A DNA stretch of 64,000 bases from Allodiplogaster sudhausi (Eukaryota; Nematoda; Chromadorea; Rhabditida; Diplogasteridae), in the NCBI GenBank assembly GCA_945643635.1, contig CALZFC010000006.1, positions 3,796,501-3,860,500 on the forward strand, read 5' to 3'. The translations under genes were made by a program, and so were the position numbers. This document shows, one piece after another, positions 1 to 12,713 of this stretch (its first letter is position 1; the number at the start of each line of letters is the position of its first letter). Below the pieces are notes generated by a model. That model was not told the origin of the DNA. It saw only the letters and a list, made by a program, of their open reading frames with translations, and did not search any database.

Positions 1-90
1 GCACTTCACTGGCTTTCTGGGGATGGTTGGTAGATCAATTTTTTTAATGATGAAAATTTGGCAACCATTTCCATGTTAAACATCCGCGGT
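1..90 (+). repeat. Dispersed repeat B, copy 1
   Basis: This stretch, containing CTTTCTGGGGATGG and then AATGATGAAAATTTGGCAAC, recurs in direct orientation near 2,200-2,290 and as a close reverse complement at about 4,245-4,325. The first 65 bases and the 4,250-4,320 copy are almost exact reverse complements, so the two bracket about 4.2 kb of repeat-rich DNA. No coding potential is seen. It may be the edge of a composite element that starts left of the window. Confidence 0.6.
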
Positions 91-1174
91 AAATGTCTTC
101 TAACAAATTTTATTGAAATTTCACCAATAGCTTCTCAATATCAGTATTGAGTCCGAACAGATTGATATATTACCAATCTCGGGCACGAAACCTCGTAAGT
201 TGACATTTACAAATCAGCAAATTGGCAGAATCTAATGAAATGTAAATTTCTTTTTTTCTATTCTTTGAGATTTTTTAAGCACTTAGGGTACTTATTATCT
301 TGCGATTTTGCACTTCACCGGAGTTATCGAATTTTTCAGTTTTCTATGTTGCTGTTTTTTTATGTTATTTTTGTTGCTTTTTTATTTGGCTTTAAATTTT
401 TTTAGTAATAACTGATCCAGACTTATTTTCAATTCATTACAATATTCCAATTTAGAAATTTCATTAAACATATTTCTCTACCTGTAAACCACGAATCTAA
501 AGAAATATGATCTTTAATGGGCTGGAATGGCAACGATGATCTTCTTTGGTTGAAATGCGTCCCGATCTCATTTAAGTCTTTCTCTCTTTCTCTCTTTTTC
601 TCTCTTTCTTTACTCCACTCTCTCTCTCTCTCTTTCTCTCTCTCTCCCGTTGACCATATTAGAGATTTAGGAATGCATCGCAGAGCCCTAGAAAAATAAG
701 AAGCAGAAAAGATTTCTCAAATTTCAAACGCAGATATTAACTAACGTTAATAAAACAATTAATATATTTCCAATCTCGGACAAGAATCCACTGGATCGTC
801 TCGATTGTTTTTTGTGGTGCATTCCTGCTCAATGCAATTTAGAAAATCGTCTCCAATTTTAGAGAGGCCAGTGCGCTCTAAAAAATTTATTTTAGAAATA
901 TAAATTTGATGCCATTTTTTTACAGTGGTTTCCTTCAATCACTAGTGAAAGAAAATATCGTTAATATGTTTCCATTCTCAGACAAGGAACCACGTGATTC
1001 TTCCAATTGTGCTTCGTTTGCCCTTTTGTTTCGAGAAACCTGACGTTCACAAATTAGAAAATAGGCCCCAACTTTAGAGAAGCCAAACTCAAAATAATCA
1101 GTCGATAATTGGCAGGGTGCGAAAAAATATTAATCTACAATTGGCGGGAAATTCAAAAGAATCAATCCACACAG

Positions 1175-1304
1175 GCTCTTCTGTCGAAAGTGCGGCCGCT
1201 GCTACCTTCCGCAGTAATCGTCCGACCACGTCTTCCGCTGCATGCAACTCATCTTCCACGCGCATTGCTTCTCGTGCGTCTGCTGCGGAGTCAACTTTAA
1301 AATG
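1175..1304 (+). pseudogene. Inverted copy of the LMX1 LIM2 exon (pseudo-exon)
   Basis: This 130 bp block is an ungapped reverse-strand copy of the functional LIM2 exon at 7,656-7,785, roughly 90% identical by eye. The CAG acceptor before it and the GTAAAC donor after it are both kept. Zinc-ligand codons survive (CGRC; HAHC followed by FSCVCC), but one in-frame TAA falls after LPQ. About 200 bp of the adjoining intron, including repeat A, was copied with it. It sits about 4 kb beyond the LMX1 stop, in the opposite orientation. It is probably non-functional as coding sequence, although the splice sites look usable. Confidence 0.85.
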
Positions 1305-1682
1305 GTAAACTTTTTTTAAATATTTTATTTTGGAATTTTCTCTGCTTAAGCGATAGAGAATGAGGCGAAGCGAGAGAGAGAAAGGGAGAGAGAGAGAGAG
1401 ATCGGTTGAGAGATGTATGTAGGAAGAAAACGAACGATGCATTTTTGAACTAATGTGATGTGCATCAACATATGGACCTGAATGTACCGGTTGATTTCAT
1501 TTAGAGCGCAATATCGTATGGAAACATTATATCAAGGGCACTGTTTTAGGACGAAGATCTGCTAGATTCGTAAGTGATTACAAAAAGGAGAGATATTTCC
1601 AAAATGTCTTCCAAAATGAAATATGAAAATAATATGCGTTTTTGTAGCACATATGTATTATCTAGCGTATGCGTGAAGAAAT

Positions 1683-1907
1683 ATGCATATGCGGGCTTGC
1701 AAAAAAAACGTCACACATTCTTACAAATCAGCAGATTTCGTCCCGAATTCGAACAAGGCAAGTATATCTTTAGAAAAAAAATACTATAAAGCTGTTGTTA
1801 GTTTTGCGGTACTAATTATCTTCGCTTATTTTGCTCTCATTGTCTGGTCGGCGATGAATCGAAAATTCTTGGAAGAGAATCAAAATGAGCAATCCATGTG
1901 GCAGTAA
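1683..1907 (+). CDS. Possible small single-span membrane protein or exon (weak)
   Basis: A 74-codon open frame with a strongly hydrophobic stretch, AVVSFAVLIIFAYFALIVW, then a polar tail ending NEQSMWQ. Its composition differs from the low-complexity frames elsewhere in the window. No family is recognised, no splice partner was found, and it lies among dispersed repeats. It may be a chance frame or the last exon of a decayed membrane-protein gene. Confidence 0.2.
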   Translation: MHMRACKKNVTHSYKSADFVPNSNKASISLEKKYYKAVVSFAVLIIFAYFALIVWSAMNRKFLEENQNEQSMWQ

Positions 1908-2879
1908 ACCACCACATTGTGCACTGCAATTTGATTGAATCACTCATTCTAGGACATTAGCAAAAATCAAGTTACTAGCAAAGGCAGTGAGAGGAGCTTA
2001 CTTTAATTCCATAGGAAAAATTCCTTCAAAGGGGCCAGCACAATTAAGAGAAAGGCTAAGTAAGAAGATAATTCTATTTATTGCAGGCAATTGCAAGCTC
2101 TGCCTTGAAAAACCCGACATTTCCAGACGATTATATGAATGTTGTAAAAACAAAACGCGAGTGGCACATCATTGATGATTTCGGTACTATTTCGATGCTT
2201 AATGCACTGTCTTTCTGGGGAAAGGAGATCGACATTTTAAAATGATGAAATATTTTATAACGATTTCCCATGTTAAAACGCAGCGATTTATGCTTCATGC
2301 AATCAACTTTATTGGAAGTACAACACCTGATTGTTGGTCCGGACACGCATTGCCAGAAATGCCAGTAGAATTTATATATTTCCATTCTTGGACAGGAAAC
2401 CACGTGATTCTCCCGATTGTGCTTCGGAGGCCCTTTGTTTGGAGTAAATTGACATTCAGAAATTAGAAAATAGTCTCCAATTTTAGAGAAGCCAATGATC
2501 GCTTGATTTTTATATTTATTTATTTACATATATTTATCTGACTTTATTTATTTCGAAAGTGATTGAAGGGTATTGCAAGAAGATGTGCGATGAAAAGTAC
2601 GACATTTCCGTACGGTTATATGAATAAAAAAACATTGACGTATCCTCCAATTGCAGGCAAAGTAACCAAACCACCACCAGTAAACAATTCAGTGCAGCTA
2701 ACTCAACAGTAATCTCTCGGAATTTTCCAGGCCATTTTAGTCGCGTTTGTCTAATGTAAATCCCATGCACGCACTCTCACCCCTGGGTGAGGCAAAAAGG
2801 ATCGAATTCATGATTGGGTTTATTGCTCCCTTAAACTTCAAAATTAATAAAATTAAAGATATACTCAAAATAATGAATT

Positions 2880-2932
2880 GATAATTGGCACACAGGATCT
2901 TCGGCCGAAAGTGCGGCTGCTGCTCGCTGCAG
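2880..2932 (+). pseudogene. Truncated LIM2 exon fragment (third copy)
   Basis: The sequence ATAATTGGCACACAG precedes CTTCGGCCGAAAGTGCGG, matching the intron-exon junction and first codons of the LIM2 exon at 7,785 downward. Similarity fades after about 35-40 bases of exon. A still shorter trace of the same junction lies at about 4,905-4,945, where ATAATTGGTCAACAGGCTC is followed by GGGTGCGGAAGGG. These are graded relics of the same exon-bearing duplication. Confidence 0.6.
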
Positions 2933-3521
2933 CTGACAATGATTTGCTCGGAGATGGAAACGGGCCCAACGTTTTTGGGCTCTCTATCTTGCGTATGTGT
3001 TATTTTTGTCGATTTTTAATTTAGCAGGAAAATTATTAGTATAAACACTGATATTAGTAATAACGGACCCAAACTTACAATTAGCTTCTATTCTATTCTA
3101 GATCTCTCCCCAAACGATGCAATCTTCCAATGGAGAACTATCACGTTGTCAATTATCAAGAAACCACGTGATCATCCCGTAACTTGCCTTTCGCAAATTG
3201 AACAATTATCTCCTCTTTCTCTATTCTTTGAGGTTTTTATGCGCTTTGCACACTTTTTTCTCGTCAAATTTTCAGCTTTTATTTTTTTTATTTTGTCGAT
3301 TTTTTTAACGGATAAATCATGAGCAATAGCTCAGTCATGACTGACTCAGAATTAAGTTCCGTTCAACTTCTCTGTCCTTACCTTATTATTAGCAACCTTC
3401 CAATGGAACCATCATTTAGGATATTTCTCTATCTGAACACCGCCATGCAATCTAAACAAATATTAACATGTATTGGTTGGAATGGCAACGATTCTTAGTC
3501 AGAAATGCGTGATGCTCAGCC

Positions 3522-3522
<1 letters not shown>

Positions 3523-3572
<50 letters not shown>

Positions 3573-3664
3573 TTTCCTTCTCGCTTTCTCTTTCTCTCTC
3601 TCTCTCTCTCTTGTTCTTTCCTTCTCGCTTTCTCTCTCTCTCTCTCTCTCTTGTTCTTTCCTTC

Positions 3665-3724
<60 letters not shown>

Positions 3725-3732
3725 TTTCCTTC

Positions 3733-3772
<40 letters not shown>

Positions 3773-3785
3773 TTTCCTTCTCGCT

Positions 3786-3817
<32 letters not shown>

Positions 3818-3862
3818 TGTTCTTTCCTTCTCGCTTTCTTTCTCCCTCTCTCTCTCTCTCAT
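3523..3862. repeat. Compound CT minisatellite
   Basis: Blocks of (CT)n of 12 to 46 bases alternate six times with a nearly invariant spacer reading TTGTTCTTTCCTTCTCGC. Spacer phase is kept while CT block length varies, as expected for unequal exchange or slippage. The Arg-Glu and Ser-Leu reading frames here are artefacts of the repeat. It lies in intergenic DNA downstream of LMX1. Confidence 0.9.
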
Positions 3863-5418
3863 TGACTGTACTCGCCATGAAGGCAGAGCCCTAGGAAAAA
3901 AAGGAAGAAATGATTTCTCCGATTTCAAACACATGACAGACAAGCACGAATATTTTTGAACGTTTCTTATGTTAGTTCTGGTAGCCGGTAAACAGCGAAT
4001 GGCAGCCACTTATCGAACTATTAAAAAAAACTAACGTTTGTAACGATGGATTGGTAGAGATAACGAAAAATTTTAGGCCTGATGGTGAGAAAAACAAACC
4101 CAATCCAGTATCAGTGTCGATCAAGAATTTATATTATATAATTACCAATCTCGAACATTAAACCACGTGGTTCTTCCGATTGTGCTTATTGTTAATGAGT
4201 GACCGTATATCGATATTTGCTAATTTTGAAATTGTTTACAAGTTTAGAGAGCTAGTTGCCAAATTTTCATCATTAAAAAAATTGATCTACCATCCATCCC
4301 CAGAAAGGCAGTGAAGTGCACATTGAAATGGCATCAAATTCAACAATGATGTACCACTCTGATTTCGTGTGAACGTGAGATTTGACAGTAGAGATTGGGT
4401 CTTATATCAATTTTTTTATTTTTTTTTATTACTTTATAGATTAGCTAACGTTAGTAAAAAACTAATATTTTAACTCTCTTCCATTTCTCTCTTCCATTTC
4501 CCTCTTTCTCTCTCTCTTTCTTTCTTTACTCCACTCTCTCTCTCTCTCCCGTTGACCATCTTAGAGATGAATGAATGTGTCGCAGAGCTCAAGAAAAATA
4601 AGAAGCAGAAAAGATTTCTCCTATTTTCGTTCAATGCAAATTAGAAAATCTTCTAGAATTTTAGAGAAGCCAGTGCGCACTCAAAATTTTATTTACAAAT
4701 ATAAATTCGATGCCATTTTTATGCTCATTCCAGTGGCTTTCTAAAATCACTACGGAATGAGAATAACTTTAATATGTTTAAATTCTCGGACAAGAAACCA
4801 TGTGATTCTTCCAATTGTGATTCGCATGTCCTTTTTAGTTTCGAGTTACTTGACAATCAGAAATTAGAAAATAGTTTCCAACTTTAGAAAAGCCAGACTA
4901 AAAATAATCAATCGATAATTGGTCAACAGGCTCGGGTGCGGAAGGGCGAATTGATAAGATTGATACGGATTGATAAGATGACGTCTGTTTGGCCTGTGGT
5001 GAAAATACCTGCTCTATTGTTGATCCATTTAAGCTTTGAAAACAGCTTGTGTACATTGATATATTTTGGCCACGTAAATCAATTGTTCATACCGGATAAA
5101 CGACAATAAAATAATGCACAGACTATATTAAACATTTTGCACAACGGACATAATAAACTGGAACGGTGATCAAATAAAGCACAGCAAATGTGAAATAAAG
5201 ACCAAAATTTGAACTAAAAGCGTCGTCCAACCGGGAAGAGAGCAAGAATTAGAAGTAGCCTCGAATCATGAAAAAGGAAGAGCGAATGGAATGGCAAGGA
5301 TGAGGAGGTTTTTAAATAAGAAAAGGCGCAAAATAAAAAAGCGGTAAGATTGTCAAGGACAAGGCAGATAATAATAGTGCGCGGTGGTTACGGTAGGGAG
5401 AACTTTGTCAAATATAAG

Positions 5419-8400
5419 TTAGACTAATGAGAAATACGTGTTGTGCATATTGTAGAGTTTGTCGATGGGCGTGACATCGACGTGGCCGTGGGTGTGATGA
5501 TGGCCCTGAGGGGGCAGGGGGAGACGACCGCTCAAGGCGAGGGCATCCGAGGAAGATGGTGCGAGGGAGGGCGGCGGACGACTGCTTCCGCTGCCCCCTC
5601 TGCCGCTGCTGCCGCCGTCCTCGGACGAGGAGTCGAGCATGTCTGGGATTAGGAAAAATTTAATCTTTTTTTTTCTCTATTTCTCCCTCTCTCAATCTTT
5701 CTTTCTCTCTCTCTATCTCTCGCTCGTTTATCATTCGTTGTATCCATATTGATTCAGATATTTGCATATACTATTTATTCTTTCTCAATTTCCACGAGAT
5801 TATTCTTTGCATCCCTTAAATTTTGCATGAAAAGAATTTCTTTTTTATAATCCTTTATAAAGTTTTTCCATCTCAGTATTGGTGGCTCAATCAGTGTCCT
5901 TGTTCTAACGTTTCCTTAAGAGATTTAATTCAAACATAAATACACCGGTACATTTAGTGGCATGCATTGATGCATATCGCACTTGTTTAAAAAAAAAAAA
6001 ACAACATGCTGCCCTTTCTCTCTACATCTCGACCGATCTCTCGGTCTCGTTTTCTCTCTCTACCTCTCTTGTTGTGTCTCTCTCTCTTCCTCTTTCTCCT
6101 TCGCTTTCTCTCGCAGTTCGAATTTGATAAAAATACAACATTTTCTCTCTCCATCTCTTTCTCACCCTCTCCACCCTTTTCTCCCTTTCTCGTTTTCTCT
6201 CTCTTTCTCTCTCTCTCTCACTATCTCTCACTCCCTCTCCCTCTCTTTCTCGGTCTTCCTCTTTCCCTCGCCCTACCATCTTCAGAGTCCGATTTGGCGT
6301 TGTCGCGCTTGCCCTCAGCACTCCCGGACGCTTCCGAAGTGCCAGAAGTTGTAGTCTGCTCTTTCCGCTGTTGCTTCTTCATCTAACAAGTGAGAGAGAG
6401 ATAGAGAGAGATAGAAATAGCGAGATAGAGATAGAGAGAGATAGAGAGACAGAGAGAGAGAGGTACAACGATAGAGAGAGAGATATAGAGATAGAGAGAG
6501 ATAAAGAGGGGAGGGAGAGAAATGTTCATATAATACATTAATAAAATAGAGAAGAAAACAAGGTGTCGAAGAAAAAAATTAGAGCGAGAGAGAGAGAGAG
6601 TAATGTAAAGAGAAAGAGAGAAAGAGAGAGAGAGAAAGAGAAGAAAGAGAGAGAGAAAATACCTTTGCTCGCTGATTCTGAAACCAGACTTGGACGACGC
6701 GCACAGAGAGGCCGGTCTCCTTTGCGAGCTGCTCGCGCACCTGAAAAAAAAATCATTCGATGCATGAAATAACAAAAGAGAAGCGGAATTAAAAAGAAAG
6801 AGAGAAGGATAGAGAAAAAAACAGGCGAAGAAGTGAGAGAGAAAGATGCAGAGAGAGACAGATGGCGAGAGAGAGAAGAAGATAAGGATAAGTTTATGTA
6901 ATAGATTAATTGAGAAAGAGCTATCAAGAGAGAGAGAGAGAGAGCGAGCGATAGATAGAGAGAGTAAGAGAGAGAGAGAGAGAGAGAGAAAAAAAGAGAG
7001 AGAGAGACCTTTCTGCACGGCTTGGCGCTTTTCTCGAAGGCCGCCTTGAACTGGCGTCGCTGGTTCGCGTTGAGAATGGTTCGAGGCCGCTTTGGTGTCT
7101 TGCGATTCGAGTCACAGCCGTCTAGGTCGAAGAGGCCTGCGAGAAGAGAGAGGGATGGAAAGAGTGAGAGAAAAAGAGATGAGCGAGAAAAAAAGAGGAG
7201 AGAGAGAGCGAGAAAGAGAGAGAGAGAATGAGAGAGAGCGAGAGAGCGAGAGAGGGAAAGAGAGAGAGAGAGAAAGAGAGAGTGAGAGAGCGAGAGAGCG
7301 AGCGAGAGTACGCCTACCTTGTAGATGTACTGACTGGCACAGCATATGATGGTAGTCGACGGCGCACACCGGCTCGCCTTCCGCGAGGACAAACTCGTCA
7401 CCCTGTGAAAGTGTTGTTTTTTTCTTAAATTACATATTAATAAATTTTTGTTATTATTTAAAAATATTAACTTACCAACATAAATTCACATTTTTGGTCT
7501 AACAATTCCTTCTATCGAACTATATTTAGCTTATAATAAAAGACAACTGTTCGAAAAAATGATATTTAATTTAGTTTCTTTAACTAGTATTTTATTTTTT
7601 CACCTAACTAACATAAACAGAGAAATTTCCAAAATAAAATATTTCATAAAATTACCATTTTAAACTTGACTCCGCAACAGACGCACGAGAAGCAGTGCGC
7701 GTGGAAGATGAGTTGCATGCAGCGGAAGACGAGGTCGGACGAGGACAGCGGAAGGGAGCAGCGGCCGCACTTTCGGCCAAAGAGCCTGTGCGGCAATTAT
7801 CGACTTAATATTTTGAATTTCTCGCCAATTATAGATAAATATTTTTTTGGCTACCTGCCAATTATCGAATTGATTCTTTTTAAATCTGGCTTTTCTAAAG
7901 TTGGAGACTATTTTCTAATTTGTGAACGTCAGATTACTCGAAACAAAAAGGGAATACGAAGCACAATTGGAAGAATCACGTGGTTTCCTGTCCGAGCATG
8001 GAAACATATTCAAGCTATTGGCACTCCGCGTTGATTTGAGTTCGCCTTTTTGGTGAATAAAAACTAGACAAATCGTTATTAAAATTTTCAATAAAGTGGT
8101 GAACTGTTATATTAAGGAAGGATGATCAAGCGCAAACTAATTAATTCTGGTACGAGAATTGCCGCGTTCACCCTGAAACTTGGAGAGGCATACTCTCCCT
8201 CTCTCTCTCTCTTATTCTTGCGTACTATTTCGCAAGTTGCAGAAACCCGCAGCGTGAAGAAAATAGCATGCACCAGTGAGAGTGCGAAGCATTCTCACTT
8301 ATAAGTGCTATTTTACATTTTGCGAAGCCTACGCCAAAGCCTTCGCGAAGCGACGCGGAATTTACGGAATCCCAAAAATTTATTCCGTGAACTCCCGCCT

Positions 8401-9827
8401 TTAATGATGTGTTTCCATTCATCAATCATACTATAGATTCGCGCATCGCTACTACCGTATCCATGACCTCTCTTCCCATTCTCTCTGTTCTCTCCCTCTC
8501 TCTCTCTTTCTCTCTCTCTCGCTCTCTATCTTCCATTTTCTCCAAGCTTCTCTGGATCTCTCTCTATTTCTGTGGCTTACTCTCTCTCTCTTTCTCTTTC
8601 TCTCTCTCTCTCTCTATCTCTCTTTCCAACGCTCTCACTTCCTCGGCTCTCTGCTCTCCTTCCTGCAGCCTCTCATCCACCGATCTCGACATTGGGACCT
8701 CTCTCGAGTGATCTGTCTTGATCCCTCTCCGCATTACTCGCAGAACGCTGCAATATCATCGTGCTCAAGAAGGCAGCTTCATGTTGGCTAATGAACAATC
8801 TCGAGAGAGCAGCAAGGCAGGTGCACTTTGTATCCTCCGGAAGGAGGATTCCCCCCCCCCTCTTCCCATTGTATGTATTAAGAGATAATGTCTTACATGC
8901 ATCATACTTCGTCTCTCTACTCATTGTCAAACATCTCAATTAATTGGCCAACAATATTTTGGCCATAGAAGAATATATTTTATCAATTTTTTAAATTTAT
9001 TAATCAGCGCTAGTGCTATTTCGGTTTTTATCTTCTTCTAACATAGTAATTGACTTATTGTATATTTGATTAATTCAAGAAAACCAAAGTCATCCATCAA
9101 AAACGGAGCTCATAAGCCTCAAGATAGAAGGGGGGGGGGGGGTAGTGCGGCAAGAATTGAGATAAACGACAGCGATGTACATGGTACTTGTAATAGACAT
9201 TAGGTTCTTGAGATCGTGAGGCGGCGAGACATAAAAGCTTATTTTGAATGGGCATCACATTCGAGTGATCCTTTCAGCTCTTCTCTATCACCCTCGTCCT
9301 CTCTCTCTCCCTCTCTCTCTCACTCCTACACTCTCTCACCCTCTTTCTATCTCTCTCGCCCTCTCTCACATATTCTCTCTAATTTCCCTCTCTCTCTATG
9401 ACTCTCTCTCACTCTCTCTTTTCACTCTCTCACTCTCGCTCTCTTCACTCTATCACTCTCTCTTGTCCTCTCTCTCACTCAATCCCTCTCTCTCTCTCCC
9501 TCTCTCCCTCCGTCTCACTCTCACTCTCTCTTCATCTCTCGCCCTCCTCTCTCCTCCTCAACTACTGATTCAGTCTAAAAGAGCAAAAGAAGGGCGACAA
9601 GATCCGTCCAATGAGTCATCTAGAGCCCCTTCACACGCACGAATGAGCCACTGTCACAGAGACACAACAGCTGATATTTGGCGCACTACGGCTCTCTTTC
9701 TCTCCCTCTCTCTCCCTCTCTCTCTCCCTCCCTCACGCTCGGCTGCCAGCTTCCTGTCTCTCACCTTTAAAGCCCACAACCGATTGCACTCTTGCGCCAT
9801 CCCATTGCACGCCAATCACTTGTCTGC

Positions 9828-9894
<67 letters not shown>

Positions 9895-10023
9895 ACTGTC
9901 TCCTTGTCCATCCGCACGCGCAATATCCGCGGACTCATCTGACAACCCAAGATGGGTAGCCGGGGCATGCCACGCTCGGGTCAGCTTCCTCGTATTTTTC
10001 TCTTGAGCTCTAGCTCTCCTTTT

Positions 10024-10054
<31 letters not shown>

Positions 10055-10143
10055 CTCTTATCCTTTCTCTTTCTCCTTATCTCTCTCTCTCTCTATTTCT
10101 CTTTCTTTTACTCACTCACTCACTCACTCACTCTCTCTCTCTC

Positions 10144-10189
<46 letters not shown>

Positions 10190-11381
10190 CCTCTTTCTCT
10201 CTCTTTCACTTTTGCTCGCTCTCCCACTCTATAGCTCAATGTATCATTTGCATTCTTTCAAAAAAAATTTTAACGCAAACTTTACCTTTCGACTTTTGCT
10301 GACTCTGCGTTTTAAGCAATCGATCTGATAGCATGTTAAGCTTTGCGACTACTTCATCGCCAAAGGGATTAGAAGTACAGCTTGGCCCCCTCCTCTTTTA
10401 CTGTTCCGGTGGCCATGTTGGACCTCCTTTTCCTCCCTTTCCAAGAATCTTCTTCTTCTTCTTCATCCTTCTTGGACACACAAACGAATGCAATAAAGGC
10501 CTGCTGGCTGTGGTGTCTGATGTGGAAGAGGAGTGGGTGTCACGAGGAGAGGAGACGGAAAGCAAGGAGACGGAGCTTGGTGGCCTGCCTGGTCGGCCTA
10601 TTTGAGGGGCAGAGAAGGGCATGAGGAGATGAGGAGGGCGTCGAATATATTGCCACTACCACCGGTAGCATCCCGAGCAAGAAGGAGAGAGAGAGAGGCA
10701 GAGAAAGAGAGCGACAGTGATAGAGAGACAAAGAGAGAGAGGCCTCCTGGGTAAACACAGTAAGACGCCCTCGGAATCCCGGATGATACGTTTGCTGGCC
10801 GATCACACACTGCGTGTGTTTTAGGCTGAAAAGTGTATTTTGGTGTGTTTGCGTCTTTGTTCACCCCACTCTCTCTGTGACTAACGGAGAGAGAGAGAGA
10901 GAAAGAGAGAGAGCACGGTAGCTGTCTCATGTGGTCTCGACAAGATAAATATCTCTCTCGTTTTTTCACCTAACATTTGCGTAAGTACCTACGCAAAAGC
11001 TGTAGCTAAGCATGGTCCCCCTTGCATCTGAATCAGCGCTACATAGGTGAAAAAAGGACGCGGATGTACGAAGTCGAGAGGATAAAATAATGATAGGGGG
11101 ATAAGAGTTGCGATGCCCCTGAGGGCTCTAGAAGGAAACGACCGCGCGGCAAAAGTGAGAGAGTGAGAGAGAGAAAGAGAGAAGAAGAGAGAGCGCGATA
11201 GAGATAAAGACAGAGGAAGAGACGCAGAAAGATAGAGTGATAAAAAAGAATCATGATAGCGGATTAGGAAGCCGTAAACGCGTGCAACAAGGGGGTTGAC
11301 TACTATCAACATAGAAAGATGAGTGCAATCGGAAAGGGACGGGAAAGTTAAGAGAGAAAGAGAGAAGATGAGTAAGAGAGA

Positions 11382-11429
<48 letters not shown>

Positions 11430-11872
11430 AAGTCTCGACCCGGTGTGAGTCGGCTTGACCGATTAAGCCTCATAAATTATACTACATCTTTTGAATGAAG
11501 CAGCGTGAAGCTGATGGCAGAGAGAGTGAGAGAGACAGAGAGAGAGATTGAGAGAGAAAAAGTGAGAGAGAGAGCAAGAGAGAGACAGAGAGACAGAGAG
11601 AGAGCAAGAGAGAGACACAGAGATAGAGAGAGAGCAGCGAGAAAGGCAGAGATGACAGAAAAAAACAGATCCTTACAAACATCCGGAAGTTCACTGAGAT
11701 GCTTCCGAATCATTATTGCAAAAGTTTGCAATATTCTTCATTCTGTTCGTGTTTTCAGAGACTTGTATCTCGCTTCTGAATGCAGACTACATACATACAT
11801 GTGTATTAAAAAGGCATGATTGAGAGAGTGAGAAATTAAGACAGAAGTAGAGGAAAAAGGAGAGAGCAAGAA

Positions 11873-11910
<38 letters not shown>

Positions 11911-12513
11911 AATCAACAAAGAGAGAGCCAGAGAGAGAGTGAGAGAGAGAGAGAGTTAGAGAGAGAAAGGAAAGAAAGAGGGGTCTGGCGAGTGAGAGAG
12001 AGAGAGATGAGAGAAAGAAAGAGGAGAGCTCGAGAAACAGATAACGATCATTCGACGAATCTATGAAAAGAAGTAGCCGCCCCGGTGAGAGAATTGAATC
12101 GGCGTCGTCTGTGTGTTGCATGCTCTTCCATTTATGCCCCAGGGGAGTTTCTTTCTTTCTCTCTCTCTCTCATTCTTACTCTCTCTCTCTCTTTCTCTCT
12201 CTCTCTGTTTCTCTCTCTCTCTTTTCCCCTCTCTCTCTCTCTTCCTCTCTCTCTCTCTCACTCTCGGCCGCAGCTCTGTCATCGGACTGAATGGGCACTA
12301 TTCATATGCCATTCAGATTAGGACTGTGGAGAGGAGGGTGGATGAAGGGAAAGCATTGAACGAAGAGAGACAGAGAGAAAGAGAGAAATGAGAGAGAAAG
12401 AGAGAAAGAGAGAGAGAAAGGAGAGAGAAAGAGAGAGATAGACAAAGGGAGGGGAGTAAAGAGATAAAGAGTGAGACAGAGGGAGATGGAGAGAGAATGA
12501 AAGAGCGAAAGTG

Positions 12514-12544
<31 letters not shown>

Positions 12545-12667
12545 GACAACAAGAAAACTTTAGGAAGGTGAAGCATTTGTGGCGAATGCGACACTTGGGC
12601 ACGCAACCTTGCGGTTGACGCATCGTTTCTCTTGTTCTGGAAGCTGGAGAAGGAAAGGGACAGAGAG

Positions 12668-12713
<46 letters not shown>

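Larger units (their letters stand above)
160..4920. repeat. Cluster of dispersed repeat A (7 copies on the plus strand)
   Basis: A family of about 120-140 bp with the core ACAAGAAACCACGTGATTC and a later segment AATTAGAAAATAGTCTCCAA recurs near 160-235, 768-880, 965-1100, 2375-2495, 3110-3200, 4140-4260 and 4780-4920. One reverse copy lies at 7,840-8,010 inside the LMX1 intron, directly upstream of the LIM2 exon. Copies are diverged and partly truncated. The core contains the palindrome CACGTG. No transposase or terminal repeats were recognised, so its class is unknown. Confidence 0.65.

Noticed and set aside
3452..4009. Long Arg-Glu-rich and Ser-Leu-rich open frames here and at many CT/GA tracts (for example 6,383-7,401, 9,244-9,942, 12,313-13,014, 23,104-23,520, 24,562-25,077, 48,234-48,695)
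   Set aside because: CT and GA dinucleotide repeats contain no stop codons in most frames, so they give long SLSLSL or RERERE translations on both strands. They have no start context, splice logic or family match.
10333..10624. Plus-strand open frames in a non-repetitive island of the LMX1 intron
   Set aside because: Overlapping frames on both strands, no family resemblance, no supported splice sites; possibly regulatory DNA.
12555..12650. Non-repetitive island in the LMX1 intron as an extra exon
   Set aside because: Several frames are open but none extends the LIM domains, and the LIM1 and LIM2 exons already join in phase without it.
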